A stretch of 64,000 bases of DNA from JAGOTP01 sp964582475 (GTDB taxonomy: Bacteria > Patescibacteriota > Patescibacteriia > 2-12-FULL-60-25). A program made the position numbers and the translations under genes. The stretch spans positions 434,001 to 498,000 of the forward strand of contig CAZOQS010000001.1 in NCBI GenBank assembly GCA_964582475.1, in the 5' to 3' direction. Below are positions 51,301 to 59,432 of this stretch, piece after piece (the stretch's first letter is position 1; every line of letters begins with the position of its first letter). The notes below the pieces were generated by a model that was given only the letters and a program-made list of their open reading frames with translations, did not search any database and was not told the origin of the DNA.

Positions 51301-52665
51301 ATGCCTTTAAAGAAGATCGTCTCGAAGGTGAAGCATGTTTTTCATACCTCCACGCCTTCGCTGAAAAAGCGCAAGGCCGCCGCTGAGGCGAAGAAGCTCG
51401 CTCCGAAGAAAGCGCCCGTGAAAGCGGTTCCTGCAAAAAAAACTTCGGCGCCCGTGAAAGCGTCCGTTCAGGCACATTCAAAGACACAGGCGAAGGTCGC
51501 TCCTCAGTCCCAGAAGAATCAAAAGCCGAGCAAGAAAGTCGTCCACTTGCCACGTGGCCCCTACGTAAAGTCCAAGCCTCCAACCCCGGAAGCCTTGGAG
51601 AAGTTGTTTGGGAAAGCCCGTTCCCGTGGCTTTATTACCGAACAAGAAATTGTCTTCGCGTTTTCTGAAGTGGAAGATTACATTGATGTCTTCGAAGGAT
51701 TTGTGGATCGCTTAGACGCGGCTGGAATCAGCTGGGTCGAGCAGAAGGATGGGCTGCTTGGTCGGAACAAAGAGCGTCTCGGTATTTTGCAGGGCCTTCA
51801 CAGCGCTGATGAACGTCAGCTGAAGATTGATCCCCTCGAACTCACGGCAGACTCGATTCAGGTCTATTTGCGCGAAATCGGAAAAATTCCATTGCTCACC
51901 GCCGCCGAAGAAGTCGCGCTCGCGAAACGCAAAGAACGTGGCGAGAAAGAGGCGGAACGTCGTTTAATCGAAGCCAACTTGCGTCTCGTTGTTTCCATCG
52001 CGAAGAAGTTCACCGGAAAGTCTTTGTCGCTCCTCGATTTGATCCAGGAAGGAAATATTGGATTATTCCGCGCCGTCAAGAAATTCGAATATCGTAAAGG
52101 GTTCAAATTCTCGACCTACGCCACTTGGTGGATCCGCCAAGCGATCACGCGCGCACTCGCGGACCAATCACGTACGATTCGTATTCCAGTGCACATGGTC
52201 GAAACGATTAACAAGTTCCAACAGATCGAGCGTGAATTGATTCAAGAGCTTGGTCGCGAACCATTGCCAGAAGAAATCGCCGCTGAAATGGGACAAGACG
52301 TGGACAAGGTCCGCCACATCATCAAGATTTCGCAGGATACGGTCTCGCTTGAAACACCAGTCGGTGATGACGAAGAAGATTCCGCCCTTGAGGACTTCAT
52401 CGAAGACGTGAAGAACGTCGCGCCAGACCGTGCGGCCGCCCTTGAGCTCTTGAAAGATTACGTGCAAGAAATCATCAAAGATTTGAACCCACGTGAACAG
52501 AAAATTCTTGAGATGCGCTTCGGACTCACGGACGGAGTTGGTCACACACTCGAAGAAGTTGGAAAAGAGTTTGATGTCACCCGTGAACGTATTCGTCAGA
52601 TTGAAGCCAAGGCTCTGGAAAAGATCCAGCAGCACCCTCTCGTGAAGCGTTTGGCGGACTACTAA
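51301..52665 (+). CDS. rpoD: RNA polymerase primary sigma factor
   Basis: The 454-aa sigma-70 protein has a basic, low-complexity N-terminal extension (Lys-, Ala- and Pro-rich, about residues 1-95), a shortened region 1.1, then region 1.2 (DSIQVYLREIGKIPLLTAAEE), region 2 (EANLRLVVSIAKKF, DLIQEGNIGLFRAVKKFEY, FSTYATWWIRQAI), region 3 and region 4 (REQKILEMRFGLTDG, TRERIRQIEAKAL). Region 2.4 and 4.2 residues for -10 and -35 recognition are normal, consistent with the promoters listed here. ATG 51301 is preferred over GTG 51295. Confidence 0.96.
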   Translation: MPLKKIVSKVKHVFHTSTPSLKKRKAAAEAKKLAPKKAPVKAVPAKKTSAPVKASVQAHSKTQAKVAPQSQKNQKPSKKVVHLPRGPYVKSKPPTPEALEKLFGKARSRGFITEQEIVFAFSEVEDYIDVFEGFVDRLDAAGISWVEQKDGLLGRNKERLGILQGLHSADERQLKIDPLELTADSIQVYLREIGKIPLLTAAEEVALAKRKERGEKEAERRLIEANLRLVVSIAKKFTGKSLSLLDLIQEGNIGLFRAVKKFEYRKGFKFSTYATWWIRQAITRALADQSRTIRIPVHMVETINKFQQIERELIQELGREPLPEEIAAEMGQDVDKVRHIIKISQDTVSLETPVGDDEEDSALEDFIEDVKNVAPDRAAALELLKDYVQEIIKDLNPREQKILEMRFGLTDGVGHTLEEVGKEFDVTRERIRQIEAKALEKIQQHPLVKRLADY

Positions 52666-52680
52666 AAACTATCCCCAAGC

Positions 52681-52708
52681 AGAAAAGCCGCTCTTCAGCG
52701 GTTTTTCT
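52681..52708 (+). terminator. Terminator of dnaG-rpoD
   Basis: AGAAAAGCCGCT and AGCGGTTTTTCT arms around CTTC, with a T run in the 3' arm. Confidence 0.85.
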
Positions 52709-52740
52709 GTTTAGAGATCCTAGACACTTCCGCGGAAACA

Positions 52741-52769
52741 TTGACAAAAATGGCTAAATCTGGTTAAAT
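52741..52769 (+). promoter_or_regulatory. Promoter of the Ser/Thr kinase gene
   Basis: TTGACA (52741-52746, consensus), 17 nt, then TTAAAT (52764-52769). The leader would be about 175 nt. Confidence 0.65.
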
Positions 52770-52822
52770 TTCCTGTTCCATCGTTGGTCGATTCGCTATG
52801 ATACGACCGAATCGTCCTCTGT

Positions 52823-52855
52823 CTTCTAAGGGAAATACGCTATTTCCCTTAGAAG
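52823..52855 (+). promoter_or_regulatory. Perfect 15-bp inverted repeat in the kinase leader
   Basis: CTTCTAAGGGAAATA, loop CGC, TATTTCCCTTAGAAG. There is no T run after it, so it is more likely an operator or a regulatory hairpin than a terminator. Confidence 0.6.
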
Positions 52856-52952
52856 GAAGGGGGCGATCCATGCTGGAACGCGTACCTTACAACTGACCAC
52901 ACAACAAACAATGTGAGCCACTCCGAATGAGTGAGTTCAGGGAGAAAGCCAC

Positions 52953-54560
52953 GTGACCACGAGTGAGACGAATGAAGGCGTTGCGACGCCTGACGATGAT
53001 GCCGAGGTGGCCATCGCTATCGGATCGTGGCTGGGAACGGCTACGAACAACCTGCCCGGTCGCTGGGAACTGGTGTCGAGGCTCCGTGAAGGCGGCATGG
53101 GAGAGGTCTTCCGCGCCAAGGATCACGAGCTCTCGAGCGCCACGAACCCGGTGTTCGTCGCGATCAAGATCGTGAGCGCGCTCGAAGGGAGCGATGCGCT
53201 CAAGCGCTTCCGCCGTGAGGCGAAGGTGCTCGCCGAGATGGGGGGATCCAATGTGGTCCATATCATCTCGTATGGGCATCAGGATGGATTCGCCTACCTG
53301 GTCATGGAGCTCCTCAAGGGCTGTGATCTGGAAGAGCATATCGAGAAGTTCGGGATCTATACCGAAGACACCCTGCCCGAACTCCTTCGGATCCTTCGTA
53401 TCATCGCGTATGTCGTCCTGCGCGCCCACAAGCGCGGACTTCTGCACCGCGACATCAAGCCGGCGAACGTCTTCCTGAAGCTCGATGGTGCCGAACTCGA
53501 GCCCGTGCTCCTGGACTTCGGCATCGCCGGATCCCATGGCGCACGCACCCACAGTACTCAGGCGCAGACGAAGGCCGGCATGGTCATCGGAACGCCGGGG
53601 TACATGGCCTGTGAGCAGATCGGCGGTGAGACTGTCGGTCCGATGGCGGATATCTACGCTCTCTGCGTCATCCTTTTCGAAGCGCTCGCGGGCTTTCTCC
53701 CGTTCGATGCCTCGAAGGGGAAGGAGCAGGGCTGGGGGCTCATGGCTATGATGAAGAAGGCCATGGCGGAGAAGGGCGCCGTTGACTACTGGTTGACGCA
53801 GCTGCCCGCCTGGGTCCAGCAGGAGCGCTTCAGCGACCTGCGGGACATGCTCCGCAAGGGGCTGGATCCCGATCCCAAGAAGCGGTTCGCGTCGACGGAC
53901 GAGTTCGTCGCGATCATCGACCGCGTGGCGGGAACGGCAAACGCTCCGCGTACGCCGACGCCACGGCCGCCGCAGGGGGGAGGAACGATCGACAACAACG
54001 CCGTAACGGGCGAAGCGCCGATCACCTCGGAACCCTCCATCATCGTCTCGACGACGCCGCGCTGGTCGTGGCCGTCTCGACGAACCCTGGCTATCGCAGC
54101 CATCGGGATCGTGTCATTCGCGGGGATCGTGTTCATCGCTCTTAGCGTGATGAACGCGTCGTCCCATCGCGCGCATCTCCCGCATGGCCCGACACCCCGC
54201 TCTCCGCCATCCGCTCTCGTCGTCACGCATGACGCGGGCACGCCCTCGACCGATGCTGCGACCAGCTCCGACGTGACCAACGTCGTGGCGAACACGCAGC
54301 TCGGCGAGGATGCCGGCACCCCTCTCACCGTCGTCGCTGACGCGGGGGTCGCGGAGCCGGTCCTGCCCACCCGGCGTGGGCACGATCGTCGCCCTCACCG
54401 GCGGGCGGAGACGGACGAAGAGCGCCAGGCGCGCAGTCTGCAGCGCCGTCTCATGCAGCAGTGCTGCGATGGGACCGGCATCGCTGGCGCCGTCGGGGCG
54501 AGTCGCTGTCCGCCGGCTCCCGGCAGCAGCGATTACCGTCGTTTGTGTGGTCACCACTGA
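52953..54560 (+). CDS. Membrane-bound eukaryotic-like Ser/Thr protein kinase, G+C-rich
   Basis: The 535-aa protein has a complete PknB-type kinase domain: glycine loop LREGGMGEVFRAKD, Lys 72 in VFVAIKIV, HRDIKPANV (HRD 165-167) and DFG (188-190), then GTPGYMACEQ. A membrane helix at about 378-400 (LAIAAIGIVSFAGIVFIALS) leads to about 135 outside residues, rich in Asp, Ala and Thr and ending with several Cys. It starts at GTG with GGGAG 9 nt before. Composition and domain plan resemble myxobacterial kinases, which is inference. It is a single cassette without a visible partner phosphatase. Confidence 0.85.
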   Translation: MTTSETNEGVATPDDDAEVAIAIGSWLGTATNNLPGRWELVSRLREGGMGEVFRAKDHELSSATNPVFVAIKIVSALEGSDALKRFRREAKVLAEMGGSNVVHIISYGHQDGFAYLVMELLKGCDLEEHIEKFGIYTEDTLPELLRILRIIAYVVLRAHKRGLLHRDIKPANVFLKLDGAELEPVLLDFGIAGSHGARTHSTQAQTKAGMVIGTPGYMACEQIGGETVGPMADIYALCVILFEALAGFLPFDASKGKEQGWGLMAMMKKAMAEKGAVDYWLTQLPAWVQQERFSDLRDMLRKGLDPDPKKRFASTDEFVAIIDRVAGTANAPRTPTPRPPQGGGTIDNNAVTGEAPITSEPSIIVSTTPRWSWPSRRTLAIAAIGIVSFAGIVFIALSVMNASSHRAHLPHGPTPRSPPSALVVTHDAGTPSTDAATSSDVTNVVANTQLGEDAGTPLTVVADAGVAEPVLPTRRGHDRRPHRRAETDEERQARSLQRRLMQQCCDGTGIAGAVGASRCPPAPGSSDYRRLCGHH

Positions 54561-54672
54561 ACTAGGCTATGGGGTGCCTGTCCGGAACGCTCTTCTCGAG
54601 CGACGCCGACAAAACCCCAGTGACCTAAATGGATCAGTCTCTGGTCCCTTCAGGTCAATTCCCAGCTGCCCC

Positions 54673-54701
54673 TTGCCACAAAAATCCTGGATTGTTAGAC
54701 T
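54673..54701 (+). promoter_or_regulatory. Promoter of the split tRNA-Asn
   Basis: TTGCCA (54673-54678), 17 nt, then TAGACT (54696-54701). The tRNA starts 25 nt later. The core matches the tRNA-Met promoter at 29341-29369. Upstream, 54571-54620 holds a TGGGGT/ACCCCA hairpin after the kinase gene. Confidence 0.7.
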
Positions 54702-54760
54702 GCCCCCGCATCTTACAGATGTAGATTCCGAGGTAGCTCAGCGGTAGAGCAGGGGACTGT

Positions 54761-55319
54761 GAACACAGCCTATTCATATAAACTGCAAAGTTGTATGGAA
54801 AAGCGCTCCTATGCCGATCGTGCTGATTATCTTAAGAAGGCGGTAGCCAAACGAAGACGTCGTGTTCGTGAAATGGCGGTGGAATACAAAGGGGGCAAAT
54901 GCCAGCTCTGCGGTTACGCACGCTGCATAGGCGCTCTGGAGTTCCATCATCCAGATCCTTCAAAAAAGGACTTTGGAGTTTCAATGGACGGTCTTACTCG
55001 CGCTTGGGCGAAAGTCAAAGCAGAAGTAGAAAAATGCGTTCTGGTTTGCGCGAACTGTCATCGAGAGATTCACGCCGGTATAACGCAGCTTTCGGCAGTG
55101 ATGCCGATTGAAACTTGAGGTGAATTGCTGGAAGCCTGTTGCTGTCGATCAGACGGCTACGGTAATCAGCAGCCAAGCCTCGTCATCACGGTGATTTCGA
55201 GGAAGGTTCAGAGACTATCCCATTCGGGAGTACTCCAACAATTGTTGGGGGAAGCGCCTCACTCCTTTGCAAAAAGGAGAAGATATAGTCCACCCTTTAC
55301 GGAAACGTAGAGACACGTG
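54761..55319 (+). ncRNA. Group I self-splicing intron in tRNA-Asn, 559 nt
   Basis: All four conserved core elements are readable in order: P (AATTGCTGGAAGCC, 55123-55136), Q (AATCAGCAGCCAAGCC, 55164-55179), R (GTTCAGAGACTA, 55206-55217) and S (AAGATATAGTCC, 55280-55291). P7 pairs GACTAT with ATAGTC. A CTTTACG-GAAA-CGTAGAG hairpin (P9) precedes the 3' splice site, and the intron ends in G at 55319. At the 5' site CUGU of the exon can pair with ACAG of the intron, but that puts A, not G, opposite the last exon U, so P1 is not settled. The ORF lies in the 5' part, before the core. Confidence 0.9.
54795..55118 (+). CDS. HNH homing endonuclease in the tRNA-Asn intron
   Basis: The 107-aa protein has a basic helix first (KKAVAKRRRRVREMAVEY), then the HNH module: CQLC (36-39), LEFHHPDPSKKDF (HH at 51-52), and CANCHREIHAG (85-95, with Cys 85 and 88 and His 89 and 93). 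Such enzymes cut the intron-less allele and so spread the intron. The ATG at 54795 is favoured; the GTG at 54759 would start inside the exon. It lies wholly in the intron. Confidence 0.88.
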   Translation: MEKRSYADRADYLKKAVAKRRRRVREMAVEYKGGKCQLCGYARCIGALEFHHPDPSKKDFGVSMDGLTRAWAKVKAEVEKCVLVCANCHREIHAGITQLSAVMPIET

Positions 55320-55354
55320 TAATCCCTTGGCCGTGGGTTCGATCCCCACCCTCG

Positions 55355-55435
55355 GAGCCATGAGCGACAGTGTCTGGCGACCCAGACACTGTCAATCAAA
55401 AAAGCACCACAAACGTGGTGCTTTTTTGTTGTTTG
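55355..55435 (+). repeat. 81-bp direct repeat, left copy, starting in the tRNA-Asn 3' end
   Basis: The copy begins with GAGCCA of the tRNA and contains GACAGTGTCTGG/CCAGACACTGTC arms and a terminator hairpin GCACCAC/GTGGTGC with A and T flanks. It matches 59984-60064 with three mismatches. It doubles as the tRNA terminator. From 55436 to 55593 I see no gene. Confidence 0.9.
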
Positions 55436-55593
55436 GCGACTCTCGATCAAGTTCGAGAAAGTTCCTTTCCCACTCAGGGTGAAAAGTCATGAAAATGAAA
55501 ATTCGTTTTATCCTAGAGAAGAAAAAGAGTTCAAATCCCACCCAGGTCTTTGGTGATATTTTTGACTAAAAATTTAAACTCTAGATTAACTTC

Positions 55594-56088
55594 TCAGACC
55601 CTTTTATTTTCACAAGCTATGGCTGCCCAGGCGGCCAATAATACGACTTGCACCCAAAACATAAGCGCATTCAACCCTCCTGTGCTCGGACTTGTCCATC
55701 CGGCGGCAAAGTAGAAGTTCAGATTCATAAAAGCTCCTCCCAAGAGCGCTGCGACCGCTATGAAACGTGCAAGATTTTTGGATGATTGTTGCTTACTGAA
55801 CGCATACAGAACGAGAGCCGCGAGTAATCCGATCCCTGTAAGCACTTCACCCCATTGTACGAGCGTACCGAATGCGAGTGGATGAGTTTTTGCAACGTCT
55901 AACATGGAACGAACATACCATTCATGCGGGTTACCATTCTCAAAGCGGGCGAGTGTCTTTCCGATATTCGGTACAAATTGCCCTCCACGGACTTTCTCCC
56001 AGCCGGAAGAAAGCCATTCGTAGGCGAGAATGAGTTGTATTGTAAAGGGAACGAAAAGGCGATGAGAGAGAATATGTGATGGGTTCAT
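55594..56088 (-). CDS. DoxX-like small membrane protein
   Basis: The 164-aa protein has four membrane helices (LFVPFTIQLILAYEWLSSGW, VQWGEVLTGIGLLAALVLY, AVAALLGGAFMNLNFYFAAGW, MFWVQVVLLAAWAAIA), with GWEKVRGG and FNAG-like spacing as in DoxX/DoxD proteins. Such proteins are often tied to redox or thiol pathways, which would fit an anaerobic reductase operon, but that is inference. It is the last gene of the nrd operon, 18 bp after nrdG. Confidence 0.72.
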   Translation of the reverse strand: MNPSHILSHRLFVPFTIQLILAYEWLSSGWEKVRGGQFVPNIGKTLARFENGNPHEWYVRSMLDVAKTHPLAFGTLVQWGEVLTGIGLLAALVLYAFSKQQSSKNLARFIAVAALLGGAFMNLNFYFAAGWTSPSTGGLNALMFWVQVVLLAAWAAIACENKRV

Positions 56089-56106
56089 ATACGAATAGTT
56101 TATCAT

Positions 56107-56808
56107 TTAAGATCTCACTTCCACTTGTAACAGCGGATGTTTGTTTCGAATACTGTTGGCGACAGATTCAAGATCAAGCGGTTCCGTTCGTGTTAATGCA
56201 GGGTTCAACGTTTTTCCATAACGGATCTCCTGCAGGGCATAACGCTCTCCTTCCCGTAATTGTCCTGCGATCTCTTCCAAATCCTCTTTTCCATGAAGGC
56301 CTGAATAGACCGTGGTGCGGAACTCGTGAGGAGTTGAGGAATCTTGGATTAAGCGGAATGTTTCGCGGCAATTATCGATCACGTTCTTTTGATTTATGCC
56401 AATGACTTCTGAATAACGCTCCCACGTGTGCTTGAGATCCATCGCAAAGAAATCGACCAATTGTTCTTTGATGAGCTTCTCAATTATTCGTGGAGTTAAT
56501 CCGTTTGTGTCGAGCTTCACCAGCATCCCCAATCGTTTCACCTTTTTGATGAACTCTGAAAGATCGGTATGTACCGTCGGTTCTCCTCCTGTAATGCACA
56601 CCCCTTCTACGATATGTTTTCTTTTGTTGAGATGTTCAAGAACATCTTCCTCCTTGAGTATTTTACTTACATCAGACGCTTGAGTGGGAATTAGCTCCGG
56701 ATTGTGGCAATACACGCAGCGGAACGGACAGCCTTGGGTAAAGACAATGGAACAAATGATGCCCGGGTAGTCGAGCAAGCTAAGAGGTTGGAATCCAGAA
56801 ATAATCAT
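56107..56808 (-). CDS. nrdG: Anaerobic ribonucleoside-triphosphate reductase activating protein
   Basis: The 233-aa radical-SAM protein has the [4Fe-4S] motif CPFRCVYC in FTQGCPFRCVYCHNPEL and the SAM-binding ITGGEPTVHTDL. It makes the glycyl radical on NrdD. The ATG at 56808 overlaps the nrdD stop (56805-56807) in an ATGA arrangement, which fixes the start; a longer frame runs back into nrdD. It is closer to the pyruvate-formate-lyase-type NrdG of CPR and archaea than to the E. coli form. Confidence 0.93.
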   Translation of the reverse strand: MIISGFQPLSLLDYPGIICSIVFTQGCPFRCVYCHNPELIPTQASDVSKILKEEDVLEHLNKRKHIVEGVCITGGEPTVHTDLSEFIKKVKRLGMLVKLDTNGLTPRIIEKLIKEQLVDFFAMDLKHTWERYSEVIGINQKNVIDNCRETFRLIQDSSTPHEFRTTVYSGLHGKEDLEEIAGQLREGERYALQEIRYGKTLNPALTRTEPLDLESVANSIRNKHPLLQVEVRS

Positions 56809-58937
56809 ACGGTTTGGCAAGCTAATGCCGGTTCTTGCTGAGTAGTCGTTTCTGTTTGTGTTTGAACGACGTATTCTTTCCGTTCTTTGTATTCGCTCTT
56901 CTTTCCCTTGTTCCATTGGTCGACTGGACGGAAATAACCAACGATTCTTGACCAGATTTCACAGGTTGATTCGCATGTTGGGCAGGTCTGGATCTCTCCG
57001 GTCAGGTAACCGTGTTTCGGACAGATGCTGAAGGTTGGAGTAATAGTGAAGTAGGGGAGATGGTAGGACTCGGCGACTTTTTTGACGAAACTCGCACATG
57101 TTTTCCAATCTCGCACCCGTTCACCCAAGAAGAGATGGAGCACGGTACCGCCCGTATACTTCGTCTGTAGAGCGTCTTGATGATCGAGAGCTGAGAGCGG
57201 ATCGTCCGTGTATCCAACGGGGAGATGAGTCGAGTTGGTGTAGTAGGGTGCGTCTGGCATTCCTGCTTGGATGATGCCGGGATAACGCGCTTGATCCTCT
57301 TTGGCGAAGCGGTAGGTTACGCCTTCCGCCGGAGTCGCTTCAAGATTGTAGAGCGTGCCCGTTTCATCTTGGTACGCGATCAAACGGTCCCGCATGAACT
57401 CAAGGACTTCATGAGCGAAAGCGGTTCCTTCCTCCGAACCAAGGTTTGCGCCTAAGAAGTTCAAGCAGGCTTCATTCATGCCATTCAAACCAATTGTTGA
57501 AAAGTGATTACGCAAAGAAGGAAGGTATCGTTTGGTATAAGGGAGAAGTCCTCGATCAATGTTGTCTTGGACGACCTTCCGTTTGATCTCAAGCGAATTT
57601 TTGGCGATGTCCATGAGCTTGCCGAGTCGTTCAAAGAAGTTTGTTTTCGTTTTGGCGAGATACGCGATGCGGGGAAGATTGATTGTGACGACACCGACGC
57701 TCCCCGTCATTTCAGCCGAGCCGAACAAACCTCCACCACGGGCACGCAAGACGCGTAAGTCGAGCTGTAACCGGCAACACATGCTCCGAACATCACTTGG
57801 GTTGAGTGAAGAATTCATGAAATTCTGGAAATACGGAATGCCATATTTTGACGTCATCTCAAACAAGAGCTTGGCATTTTCTGTGTCCCACTTGAAATCT
57901 TTCGTGATGTTGTAGGTCGGAATCGGGAAGGTGAACACGCGCCCCTTACGGTCGCCTTTCGTCATGATTTCGATAAAGGCTCTGTTGATGAGGTCCATTT
58001 CCGGCTGGCAGTCGGCATAGGTGAACGACTCTTCTGTTCCAGCGATAATTGGTTTCTTGTCTTTCAGATCGTCAGGCGCGACCCAATCAAGGGTGATGTT
58101 CGTAAACGGTGTCTGCATTCCCCAGCGTGAAGGGACATTCAAGTTGAAGACGAACTGTTGAACGCCTTGGTAGATCTGTTCGTAGGAGAGTTTGTCACGT
58201 TTAGCGTAAGGGGCAAGCATCGTATCAAACGAAGAAAAAGCTTGTGCTCCCGCCCATTCGTTTTGCAACGTCCCAAGGAAGTTCACCATCTGTCCAAGAG
58301 CCGTTTCAAAATGCTTGGGAGGATCGGATTCGACTTTACCCGCGACTCCGTTGAACCCCTCTTCGAGGAGCTGGCGCAAACTCCAACCCGCACAATAGCC
58401 TGAGAACATTCCAAGGTCGTGAAGATGGAAGTCGCCCTCGGTATGCGCTTCGCGGACTTCCTTTGGATAAATGTAACTCAACCAATAGTTTGCCGTAATT
58501 TTGCCAGAGGTGTTCAAAATCATGCCACCGAGTGAATAGCCTTGATTAGCGTTCTCGTTCACACGCCAATCGGACTGATTGAGGTATTCGCTGATGGTTT
58601 TATCAACGTCAACGGCGACTTTCGTTGTTTCACGTGCCTGCATCCGTTTTTCGCGGTAGACGATATAGCTCTTAGCCGTTTTGAAGTAGCCGGAGGCCAT
58701 GAGGGTGAACTCGACGATATCTTGGATTTCCTCAACCGAAATTTCTTTGCGTGTTTTGCCTTGTTTTGTAATGAAAAGTAAGATCGTTTCCGTAAGACGG
58801 CGGACTTCTGGAAGTCCGAGTTCCTCCGTCGTTTCCGACGCCAAGCGGATGGCATTGTAAATACGCTCTTTATCAAAAGAAGCTTTTTGCCCGTCACGCT
58901 TCAGGACGTCGGGGAGAGTAATGGATGATGTGGTCAT
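56805..58937 (-). CDS. nrdD: Anaerobic ribonucleoside-triphosphate reductase
   Basis: The 710-aa class III reductase makes dNTPs without oxygen. An N-terminal ATP-cone (about 1-90: PDVLKRDGQKASFDKERI, ISVEEIQDIVEFTLM) gives allosteric control. The core includes FPIPTYNITKDF and MCCRLQLDLRVL. The C-terminus has the zinc site (CPKHGYL, CPTCESTC) and the glycyl-radical site RIVGYFRPVDQWNKGK with Gly near residue 667. The ATG at 58937 is the family-like start. It is co-transcribed with nrdG and the DoxX-like gene. Confidence 0.95.
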   Translation of the reverse strand: MTTSSITLPDVLKRDGQKASFDKERIYNAIRLASETTEELGLPEVRRLTETILLFITKQGKTRKEISVEEIQDIVEFTLMASGYFKTAKSYIVYREKRMQARETTKVAVDVDKTISEYLNQSDWRVNENANQGYSLGGMILNTSGKITANYWLSYIYPKEVREAHTEGDFHLHDLGMFSGYCAGWSLRQLLEEGFNGVAGKVESDPPKHFETALGQMVNFLGTLQNEWAGAQAFSSFDTMLAPYAKRDKLSYEQIYQGVQQFVFNLNVPSRWGMQTPFTNITLDWVAPDDLKDKKPIIAGTEESFTYADCQPEMDLINRAFIEIMTKGDRKGRVFTFPIPTYNITKDFKWDTENAKLLFEMTSKYGIPYFQNFMNSSLNPSDVRSMCCRLQLDLRVLRARGGGLFGSAEMTGSVGVVTINLPRIAYLAKTKTNFFERLGKLMDIAKNSLEIKRKVVQDNIDRGLLPYTKRYLPSLRNHFSTIGLNGMNEACLNFLGANLGSEEGTAFAHEVLEFMRDRLIAYQDETGTLYNLEATPAEGVTYRFAKEDQARYPGIIQAGMPDAPYYTNSTHLPVGYTDDPLSALDHQDALQTKYTGGTVLHLFLGERVRDWKTCASFVKKVAESYHLPYFTITPTFSICPKHGYLTGEIQTCPTCESTCEIWSRIVGYFRPVDQWNKGKKSEYKERKEYVVQTQTETTTQQEPALACQTV

Positions 58938-59011
58938 ACGGAGAAAAATGAACAAAATAAAAACTCACGGTCTGTGAGCTTCGAGAGCTTCTGTGGGGGA
59001 TCAAACGGATG

Positions 59012-59218
59012 TTACGTAGACTCTTTTTGAGAATCCCAGCTGATGCGGTTGGGGCAGTTCTTAATTAAGCATAAGAGTTCATTGAATTGAGTGGCTTGAA
59101 TCGTACTGACCTCATGACAATGCTTGCATTTGACCTCAATCGAGCCCTCAACGAGCAATCCTTTGAAGAACAGCTTATGACATGATTTGCATCGATACTC
59201 GGTGACGCAATTTGGCAT
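59012..59218 (-). CDS. Com-like zinc-ribbon protein
   Basis: The 68-aa protein has CKSC (10-13) and CKHC (31-34) separated by KLFFKGLLVEGSIEVK, the layout of Com-type zinc ribbons known from phage Mu and other elements. A further LLCLIKNCPNR follows. Com in Mu is a translational activator; the role here is unknown. It is the first gene of the minus-strand unit that runs into nrdD after 74 bp, so it could act on the reductase mRNA, which is inference. Confidence 0.7.
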   Translation of the reverse strand: MPNCVTEYRCKSCHKLFFKGLLVEGSIEVKCKHCHEVSTIQATQFNELLCLIKNCPNRISWDSQKEST

Positions 59219-59292
59219 AGACTGTCTTCACAAGATAGCTTCCAAGAAGGCTTCGGTAAAGGGATGAGAAACAAGCCATCTTTTTTGGTTAT

Positions 59293-59340
59293 CCACAACA
59301 TGTAGTGGTTGAAATACAAATAGAGCACAATATGTAGTAG
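59293..59340 (-). promoter_or_regulatory. Two NrdR-box-like sites upstream of the nrd unit
   Basis: CCACAACATGTAGTGG (59293-59308) and GCACAATATGTAGTAG (59325-59340) resemble the NrdR consensus ACACnATATnTnGTGT. Centres are 32 bp apart, three DNA turns, the spacing known for paired NrdR boxes. No nrdR gene is in this window. Confidence 0.55.
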
Positions 59341-59432
59341 TAGCGTGAGAAGAAACCGGCTGTCAGTTTATACCATTTTGTACGTTTGAATGTATGCCGG
59401 ATCGCAATGGGTAAGCTCTTTTATTTTTTATA

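Larger units (their letters stand above)
54727..55360 (+). tRNA. tRNA-Asn (anticodon GTT) interrupted by a group I intron, CCA encoded
   Basis: The 5' exon is 54727-54760 and the 3' exon 55320-55360. Joined, they give acceptor TCCGAGG/CCTCGGA, D arm GCTC/GAGC, anticodon stem GGGGA/TCCCT, and loop C-T-G-T-T-A-A with anticodon GTT. The T arm is GTGGG-TTCGATC-CCCAC, the discriminator G (as in tRNA-Asn), and CCA is encoded. The intron follows U35 of the anticodon, and the last intron base is G, as group I introns require. Without splicing the tRNA could not read AAC and AAU codons. Confidence 0.92.

Noticed and set aside
54759..54797. GTG start of the HNH gene in the exon
   Set aside because: It would place coding sequence across the splice site; the ATG at 54795 lies in the intron and keeps the whole domain.
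54727..55360. Reading the split tRNA as tRNA-His (GTG visible in the 5' part)
   Set aside because: That junction would not leave a G at the intron end, and the discriminator is G with no extra 5' G. The GTT junction gives a 7-nt loop and the Asn-type arm.
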